Assembly: GCA_002897735.1 (NCBI GenBank)
Contig: BDTW01000008.1
Coordinates: forward strand, 21,962 to 85,961
DNA: 64,000 bases
Direction: 5' to 3'
Source of the DNA: a bacterium BMS3Bbin13
GTDB lineage: Bacteria; Pseudomonadota; Gammaproteobacteria; 21-64-14
Position 1 is the stretch's first letter. Each line of letters begins with the position of its first letter. Below the pieces are notes generated by a model. The model worked only from the letters and a program-made list of their open reading frames with translations. It searched no databases and had not been told where the DNA came from. A program made the position numbers and the translations under genes. Shown here one piece after another: positions 56,929-64,000 of this stretch.

Positions 56929-57834
56929 GTGCCCGGCGGTCGCTACTGCGGTCGTTTCGCACCCTCGCCTACCGGTCCCTTGCACTTCGGCTCTCTGCTC
57001 GCCGCCGTGGCGAGCTTCCTGCAGGCGCGGGTCCGGAACGGGATCTGGCGGGTGCGCATCGAGGATCTCGATCCGCCGCGCGAGGCGGCCGGCGCCGCCG
57101 CCGACATCCTGCGTACCTTGGAGGCGTTCGGCCTGCACTGGGACGGCGAGGTGCGCTACCAGGGCCGGCGGAGCCCGGCCTACGCAGCGGCGGTGGAAAA
57201 GCTCGCCGACACCGGACGGCTTTTCCCATGTGCCTGCAGCCGGCGGGAGATCGCCGATCGCGGCATCGGCGGCGTCGATGGGCCCGTCTATCCCGGCACC
57301 TGCCGCAACGGGCTCCCGCCCGGGCGGAGTGCCCGCGCGTTGCGCGTGCGCACCGACGCCGCGCTCGTCTCGTTCAGCGACGGGATCCAGGGGCCGATGA
57401 GCCTCGACCTCGAGCGGGCGGTGGGCGATTTCGTCGTGTATCGCGCCGACGGTTTGTACGCCTATCAGCTCGCGGTGGTCGTGGACGACGCCGCGGACGG
57501 CGTCACGGAGGTCGTGCGCGGCGCCGACCTGCTGCTCTCGACGCCGCGCCAGATCCACCTTCAGCACCTGCTCGACCTGCCTACGCCCGCCTATCGACAC
57601 ATCCCGGTGGCCATCGACGCCGCCGGGTGCAAGCTGAGCAAGAGTGCCGGCGCCGCGGCACTCGACCGGGAACGGCCGGGAACGGCGCTGTGGCGGGCCC
57701 TGTCCTTCCTCGGCCAACGCCCGGCACCGGAGCTGTACGCGGCACCGCCGGCGGAGTTATGGCCGTGGGCACTTGCGCATTGGCGCATCGAGAAGGTCCC
57801 GCCCCGGCGGACACGAGCCGCCGGGGTGGGGTGA
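56929..57834 (+). CDS. gluQ: Glutamyl-Q tRNA(Asp) synthetase
   Basis: Attaches glutamate to the queuosine of tRNA-Asp. 301 aa, a truncated GluRS without the anticodon-binding domain. HIGH-type motif FAPSPTGPLHFGSLLAAVAS, and KMSKS replaced by KLSKSAG. FPCACSRREI gives part of the zinc site. The start is GTG 56929, 22 bp after dksA. The dksA-gluQ pair is conserved, and queF (queuosine pathway) is at 51133. Confidence 0.93.
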   Translation: MPGGRYCGRFAPSPTGPLHFGSLLAAVASFLQARVRNGIWRVRIEDLDPPREAAGAAADILRTLEAFGLHWDGEVRYQGRRSPAYAAAVEKLADTGRLFPCACSRREIADRGIGGVDGPVYPGTCRNGLPPGRSARALRVRTDAALVSFSDGIQGPMSLDLERAVGDFVVYRADGLYAYQLAVVVDDAADGVTEVVRGADLLLSTPRQIHLQHLLDLPTPAYRHIPVAIDAAGCKLSKSAGAAALDRERPGTALWRALSFLGQRPAPELYAAPPAELWPWALAHWRIEKVPPRRTRAAGVG

Positions 57835-57915
57835 TCTCACGCGCCGGCTCCGCTAAGATCGCCCCTGACGCCGCGCGTGCGGCCGCACCGGGATGACCAA
57901 TAAGGGGGAATCGGA

Positions 57916-59856
<1,941 letters not shown>

Positions 59857-59912
59857 AGTGGAGAGTCCGCGCAATGCGCTTCGCCGATTGCGCCCTACGG
59901 GTGTGGTGATAC

Positions 59913-60048
59913 GCCGGACTCGCCCGGCCGATACCGTGGAACCACGCACCCACGGCATCCGATCATCCGACGTCGCCGGCGGGGCAAGCCCCGCCCTACC
60001 GCAAAACGCACCCTCATCCACCGGCAGGGCCGGGCTCGCCCGGCCGAC
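59913..60048. repeat. Cluster of REP-like palindromes after acs
   Basis: Two near-identical units, GCCGGACTCGCCCGGCCGAT (59913-59932) and GCCGGGCTCGCCCGGCCGAC (60029-60048). They flank GGCGGGGC-AA-GCCCCGCC (59978-59995), whose core is the palindrome seen at 23962-23987. No T-runs. Confidence 0.75.
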
Positions 60049-60057
60049 AACGGCGCA

Positions 60058-60879
60058 TCAGAAGCGGCGCACCACGCCCAGTTCGAATCCGATCACGCGC
60101 GTCCCGCTGCGCGGCTCGAACACCGAGCCGAACGAAGCGCCCCCCCGGGTGAGGGGTCGTGCCGGACTCCGTCCGAGATTCCACCACTCCACGTACGGCA
60201 CCGCCTGAACGGACCAGGCGCGCGCGAGCCGATAGGCGAACCGTAGCGCGAGACGCCCGGCAAAGCGGTCGGCCGGGGCCAGGCTCACGGGATCGAAGGC
60301 ACCCCTGAAATCCACTGCGACACGCGCCCCCATGGTGCGCGACACGCGCCCGTCGAGAGACCACCGGACGCGTGCGGCGAGCCGCCGACCGATCGTCGCG
60401 CCAAGAAAACCGTAGCCCCACCGGTACGTCTCGAACACCCCGGACGCGATCGGCGTGGAACGGATGTCGCGCTGCCAGCGCCGGTAACCGAGCCCGCCGT
60501 AAGCCGACACCCGCCAGCGCCCCAAGTGTCGCCAGCGGTAGCCGCCCAGGAGCGAGGCGTCGAGGATCCCCTCGTCGGTACGGCTCGCCACCAGGATCCC
60601 ATCCTGAGTCCGGCCGTCATAGTCGGCGGTATTGTCGTGATAACGCAGCGCGCCGTGCGCGAACCACGCACCGCGGGCATAGCCCAGTTCGGCATCGAGG
60701 CCCGGCAGCAGGCCGTTCTCGCGATCCAGGACGTCGCCGTTGGCGGACTCTTCATAGTGAAACTGCGTGACGGAGAACGCCATGCCCACCTGCCAGGTCC
60801 CCGGCGCCGCCGCGCCGCCCCCCGCGGCCCCCGCCCATGCGGGCAGGAGCAGACCGAGCCCCAATACAACGGCGCGCAT
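60058..60879 (-). CDS. Outer-membrane beta-barrel protein, unrecognised
   Basis: 273 aa. Signal peptide MRAVVLGLGLLLPAWAGAAGG. Then alternating amphipathic strands with aromatic girdles (GTWQVGMAFSVTQFHYEES, GYRWRHLGRWRVSAYGGLGYRRW, WSVQAVPYVEWWNLG). It ends IGFELGVVRRF with the C-terminal Phe that BAM recognises. About 10-12 strands by eye. Function unknown. Start at ATG 60879. Confidence 0.8.
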   Translation of the reverse strand: MRAVVLGLGLLLPAWAGAAGGGAAAPGTWQVGMAFSVTQFHYEESANGDVLDRENGLLPGLDAELGYARGAWFAHGALRYHDNTADYDGRTQDGILVASRTDEGILDASLLGGYRWRHLGRWRVSAYGGLGYRRWQRDIRSTPIASGVFETYRWGYGFLGATIGRRLAARVRWSLDGRVSRTMGARVAVDFRGAFDPVSLAPADRFAGRLALRFAYRLARAWSVQAVPYVEWWNLGRSPARPLTRGGASFGSVFEPRSGTRVIGFELGVVRRF

Positions 60880-61027
60880 GCCAGCCCTTTCGCCGGGACC
60901 TCCCGACGGCGAATGAATACGAACGATCCCCCCAACCGCCGGCCCCTCGCGCGTAAACCGCACCGCCGGCCCGGCCGGCAACACCGTGCCATCGATCCGC
61001 GCACCAAGTCAATGCACCCGATCGCGG

Positions 61028-61660
61028 TCAGTGCCGATCCCGACCCGGTTGCGCGAGGAACCGCCGGCTGGCGAGGGCCACCATCACGCCCACGTAGCCG
61101 CCGGCCAGGACATCGCTCACGAAGTGATAGTCGGTCGCCACCAGGGCGAGGGCGAGCGCGCCGAGCGCGCCGAGATAGAGTGGCCGGAAACGCCCGTAAT
61201 ACATCCAGAGAGCGGTCCCCACTGCGGAGAACACGACCATGTGCCCTGACGGAAAGGCGCCGTAGAGTCCGCCGCCCTGGAACCAGTGAAAGCCGTACGG
61301 GGCACGATGCGCAAGCCACGCACGCGTGTTGGTGCGCGAGAATACGAACTTGAGCCCCTCCTTGACGAGGAGACTCGCCGGCAGGCAGGTGCCGACGAGT
61401 TGCAGAAACCCGGCGGCGTGAGACCGGCCGCGACGCCGCATGACGTAGTATCCCAACCAACTCAAAGCGGTCCCGATGAACACGACCCCGGTGAGTGCAT
61501 CCGGAATATGCGACGTATAGTGGCGCCAGCGCCCACTCCATCGGAGCAGCCCATCGAAGAACAGCGCGACGGGGATATCCACGTACCGGCAGGACAGGAC
61601 CACCAGTCCCGTGACAACCAGCAGGGCCGACCAATTCCGCCACACCTTCACCGATCGCAT
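61028..61660 (-). CDS. PAP2-superfamily membrane phosphatase
   Basis: 210 aa with several hydrophobic helices. PAP2 motifs: KEGLKFVFSRT (KX6R, with Thr where Pro is usual), FPSGHMVVFSAV, and DYHFVSDVLAGGYVGV with the catalytic His and Asp; the SR of the third motif is replaced by AT. Likely a lipid or undecaprenyl phosphate phosphatase. Start at ATG 61660 is uncertain: an in-frame ATG at 61714 would add 18 residues. Confidence 0.85.
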   Translation of the reverse strand: MRSVKVWRNWSALLVVTGLVVLSCRYVDIPVALFFDGLLRWSGRWRHYTSHIPDALTGVVFIGTALSWLGYYVMRRRGRSHAAGFLQLVGTCLPASLLVKEGLKFVFSRTNTRAWLAHRAPYGFHWFQGGGLYGAFPSGHMVVFSAVGTALWMYYGRFRPLYLGALGALALALVATDYHFVSDVLAGGYVGVMVALASRRFLAQPGRDRH

Positions 61661-61801
61661 CCCCTCGCCGCGACGGTCCCGCGGCACCGGGGCAGGATAC
61701 ACCGCGGGCCGCATGCGGCACAGGACCGGGGCCGGCCCTTTGTTCGTGGGCGCGATTCGGGGATAATGGACGCCCGTGCCCGATCCGGTACCCGAACCCT
61801 G

Positions 61802-63829
61802 ATGAGTGGTGCCGAAACCTTACCCGATCTCCTCCGCCACGCCGCGCGCGGTGCGTGCGGCATAACCTACCTCGACGGCGCGCACGCCGAACGGCGCGTC
61901 GCGTACCGGGACCTCGAACGCCGCGCCCTGAACCTGCTGCACCACCTGCAAGCGGCCGGCGCCGAGCCGAACCGTCCGGTGGTTCTCCTCCCGGCCTCGA
62001 ACGAGGCATTCGTGGACGCCTTCTGGGCCTGCCAGCTTGGCGGGCTCATCCCCGTGCCGGTCGCGGTCGCTAACACCCCGGGTAACCGCCTCAAGCTGTT
62101 CCGGATCTGGGAGACCCTGGACCGGCCGCTGCTGTGCACGGTACAAGCGGTGCTGGACCGCTACGCGACCTTCGCCCGCGCCACGGGCGAGGAAGAGCGA
62201 TTCGATGCGATGGACCGTGCCGCCGTGCGCCTGGATCGGATCACCGATGCGCATCGCACCGGGCAGGTACAGCTGCGGGCACCCGGGGACATCGCCCTGA
62301 TCCAGTTCTCCTCCGGATCGACGCGCACACCCAAGGGCGTGGTACTCACGCACCGCAACCTGCTGACCAACGTCGGGGCGATCGCGGCGTGCATCCGGCT
62401 CGGCAAATCCGACGTGACCTTCAGTTGGATGCCGATGACCCACGACATGGGCCTAATCGGCTTTCACCTCACACCGCTCGCGTGCGCCATCGACCACTGC
62501 CTGATGGCGACCGAATCGTTCGTGCGACATCCCCTGCTCTGGCTCCGACAGGCCGCCGCGCACCGCGCCACGGTCCTGTCCTCGCCCAACTTCGGCTACC
62601 GCCACCTGCTCAAGGCCCTCGGGGACGACTCACCGGACGCCGACCTGTCGGCCGTACGCCTGATAGTCAACGGCGCCGAGCCGATCTCGGCCGCGTTGTG
62701 CCACGAATTCCAGGAGCGCATGGCACCGTGCGGCCTGCGTCCGGAGACCATGTTCCCGGTCTACGGCCTGGCCGAAGCGAGCCTCGGAGTGACCTCTCCC
62801 GAACCGGGCGCACCTCTGCGCATACACCATGTCGATCGGCATTCGCTGGGGGTGGGGATGCCCGTGCGGATGTGCGGGGAATCCGATCCGGCGGCGCTCT
62901 CGCTGGTGGGGGTGGGAAGCCCGAACCGCGACTGCGAGGTCATGATCCGCGACCACGACGAGGCCGCGTTGCCGGAGGGCGTGACCGGACGCATCCTGAT
63001 CCGCGGCGACAACGTCACCGCGGGCTACCACGTCGCGGGCGGCGGCCGCGACCGCTCCGCGTTCAGCGCCGACGGCTGGCTCGACACCGGCGACCTGGGG
63101 TTCCTGTCCGACGGGGAATTGTTCGTGGCCGGACGCGCCAAGGAGATCATCTTCGTCAACGGCCGGAACCTCTTTCCGCATGACATCGAGGCGCTCCTGC
63201 ACGAACACGCCGGCCTGGAACCGGGCCGCGTCGCCGCCTGCGGCGCACCGGACGACGATGCGCAAGACGGACGGTTGCTGGTGTTCGTGGTGTTCCGCGG
63301 CGCCGTCGAGGACTTCGCGCCGCTCGCCCTGCGCGTGCGCCGGACGCTTTCCGAGCAGCTCGGACTCGCCGCGGCACAGGCCATCCCCGTCGCGCGCATC
63401 CCCAAGACCACCAGCGGGAAGATCCAGCGCTACCGGCTCGCCGAGCGCTACCGAACGGGGGAATTCGCGCAACTCCTCGAGCGCATCGAGAGGCTCCCGG
63501 CGACCGGGACCGACACCGGAATCACCGACATCGAACGCCGGTTGCTGGAGATCTGCACGTCCTGCATCCCGGGGGCAATCATCGGTCGCGACGACAACCT
63601 CTTCGAACTGGGCACCGGTTCCCTGACCCTCGCCCAGATCTACGAACAGGTCGAGGCGCACTATCCGGGCGCGCTCGAGATCACCGACTTCTTCGACCAT
63701 CCCACCGTGGCGCGCCTCGCCGCGCACCTCCGCGACCGGTGTGAAACCGCCGCCCCACACGCCCTGGACGAGACACCCGAAGCCGAAGCCGACTCCGCCC
63801 CCCGCTTACAGGGCGAGGGAAAGCGCTAA
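61802..63829 (+). CDS. Fatty acyl-AMP ligase fused to an acyl-carrier domain
   Basis: 675 aa. Adenylation domain (~1-570): LIQFSSGSTRTPKGVVLTHRN, WMPMTHDMGLIGFHLTPLA (a fatty acyl-AMP ligase signature), PVYGLAEASLGVTSP, DGWLDTGDLGFLSDGELFVAGRAKEIIFVNGRN, and PKTTSGKIQRYRL. The C-terminal carrier domain (~585-650) has LFELGTGSLTLAQIYEQVE, whose Ser takes phosphopantetheine. Such proteins load fatty acids onto a carrier for polyketide or lipopeptide assembly; partners would lie past the window. A weak promoter (TTGTTC-N16-GATAAT, 61740-61767) precedes it. ATG 61802 lacks a ribosome-binding site; ATG 61766 is the alternative. Confidence 0.9.
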   Translation: MSGAETLPDLLRHAARGACGITYLDGAHAERRVAYRDLERRALNLLHHLQAAGAEPNRPVVLLPASNEAFVDAFWACQLGGLIPVPVAVANTPGNRLKLFRIWETLDRPLLCTVQAVLDRYATFARATGEEERFDAMDRAAVRLDRITDAHRTGQVQLRAPGDIALIQFSSGSTRTPKGVVLTHRNLLTNVGAIAACIRLGKSDVTFSWMPMTHDMGLIGFHLTPLACAIDHCLMATESFVRHPLLWLRQAAAHRATVLSSPNFGYRHLLKALGDDSPDADLSAVRLIVNGAEPISAALCHEFQERMAPCGLRPETMFPVYGLAEASLGVTSPEPGAPLRIHHVDRHSLGVGMPVRMCGESDPAALSLVGVGSPNRDCEVMIRDHDEAALPEGVTGRILIRGDNVTAGYHVAGGGRDRSAFSADGWLDTGDLGFLSDGELFVAGRAKEIIFVNGRNLFPHDIEALLHEHAGLEPGRVAACGAPDDDAQDGRLLVFVVFRGAVEDFAPLALRVRRTLSEQLGLAAAQAIPVARIPKTTSGKIQRYRLAERYRTGEFAQLLERIERLPATGTDTGITDIERRLLEICTSCIPGAIIGRDDNLFELGTGSLTLAQIYEQVEAHYPGALEITDFFDHPTVARLAAHLRDRCETAAPHALDETPEAEADSAPRLQGEGKR

Positions 63830-64000
63830 TCCCGGGACCCGCACAAAGCGCAACCGAGACCACCGAGCGCGAATTCGGGGACAGCGCACCCTAATCCGTG
63901 CCTGTCTGTTATGCGATTACGGTGATCCGCGAACCGGCCTCGGCCTCTCCTTGAACGACTGCTAACGCCGGCGCGATCCGGCGAGCTGATGACAATCGCA

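Overview
This window is a high-GC (mostly about two thirds G+C) chromosomal segment from a gammaproteobacterium. The main evidence is conserved gene order: glmM-folP-ftsH-rlmE with yhbY, greA and carBA; dapB-dnaJ-dnaK-grpE-hrcA beside nadK and recN; fur beside bamE, rnfH, ratA, smpB and ssrA; and dksA-gluQ. The genus cannot be fixed from sequence alone. A CbbY-like phosphatase and a ribulokinase-type sugar kinase would suit a Calvin-cycle autotroph, but neither proves it. No rRNA, tRNA or CRISPR array was seen; tmRNA is the only confident RNA gene.

Layout. 1-11050: cell-wall, folate, proteolysis, rRNA-modification, transcript-cleavage, carbamoyl-phosphate and lysine-pathway genes, nearly all on the minus strand. 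11111-16490: heat-shock operon hrcA-grpE-dnaK-dnaJ with a CIRCE operator over the hrcA promoter and a strong sigma-32 match at the end of hrcA. 16592-19240: nadK and recN. 19399-22868: a four-gene Mla-type lipid ABC transporter. 22992-25976: fur, bamE, rnfH, ratA, smpB and tmRNA (tag ANDSNFALAA).

26013-29850 is the accessory segment, starting just after the tmRNA terminator. It holds a methyltransferase followed by two Met-rich proteins in one operon, an omega-like glutathione S-transferase, a third Met/Cys-rich peptide and an ArsR-family repressor. Both divergent intergenic regions carry the same array of three YATATG hexamers exactly 16 bp apart, which ties the five transcribed parts into one candidate regulon. 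A REP-associated tyrosine transposase with perfect 20-bp terminal inverted repeats closes the segment. I regard this as the best candidate for an undescribed system: a soft-metal or metalloid response built on cytoplasmic Met-rich proteins.

30048-39852 is mixed: an HU-like basic protein, an aldolase/dehydrogenase fusion, a small PC4-like protein, a NYN-LOTUS protein, dsbB, gshA, a DUF2914 protein, two PilZ proteins and a MazG-like pyrophosphohydrolase. 39853-40726 has no convincing gene but contains an orphan intrinsic terminator that suggests a small RNA. 40727-47402 holds a periplasmic Do-type protease and then tal-zwf-GH15 glucoamylase, a glucan-to-pentose-phosphate set. 47508-53616 has smc (with two strikingly AT-rich patches), queF, a sugar kinase and cysZ. 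53766-63829 contains a palindromic element, an aminotransferase, the CbbY-like phosphatase, dksA with a long basic tail, gluQ, acs, an outer-membrane barrel, a PAP2 phosphatase and a fatty acyl-AMP ligase fused to a carrier domain, possibly the start of a lipid or polyketide cluster that continues past the window.
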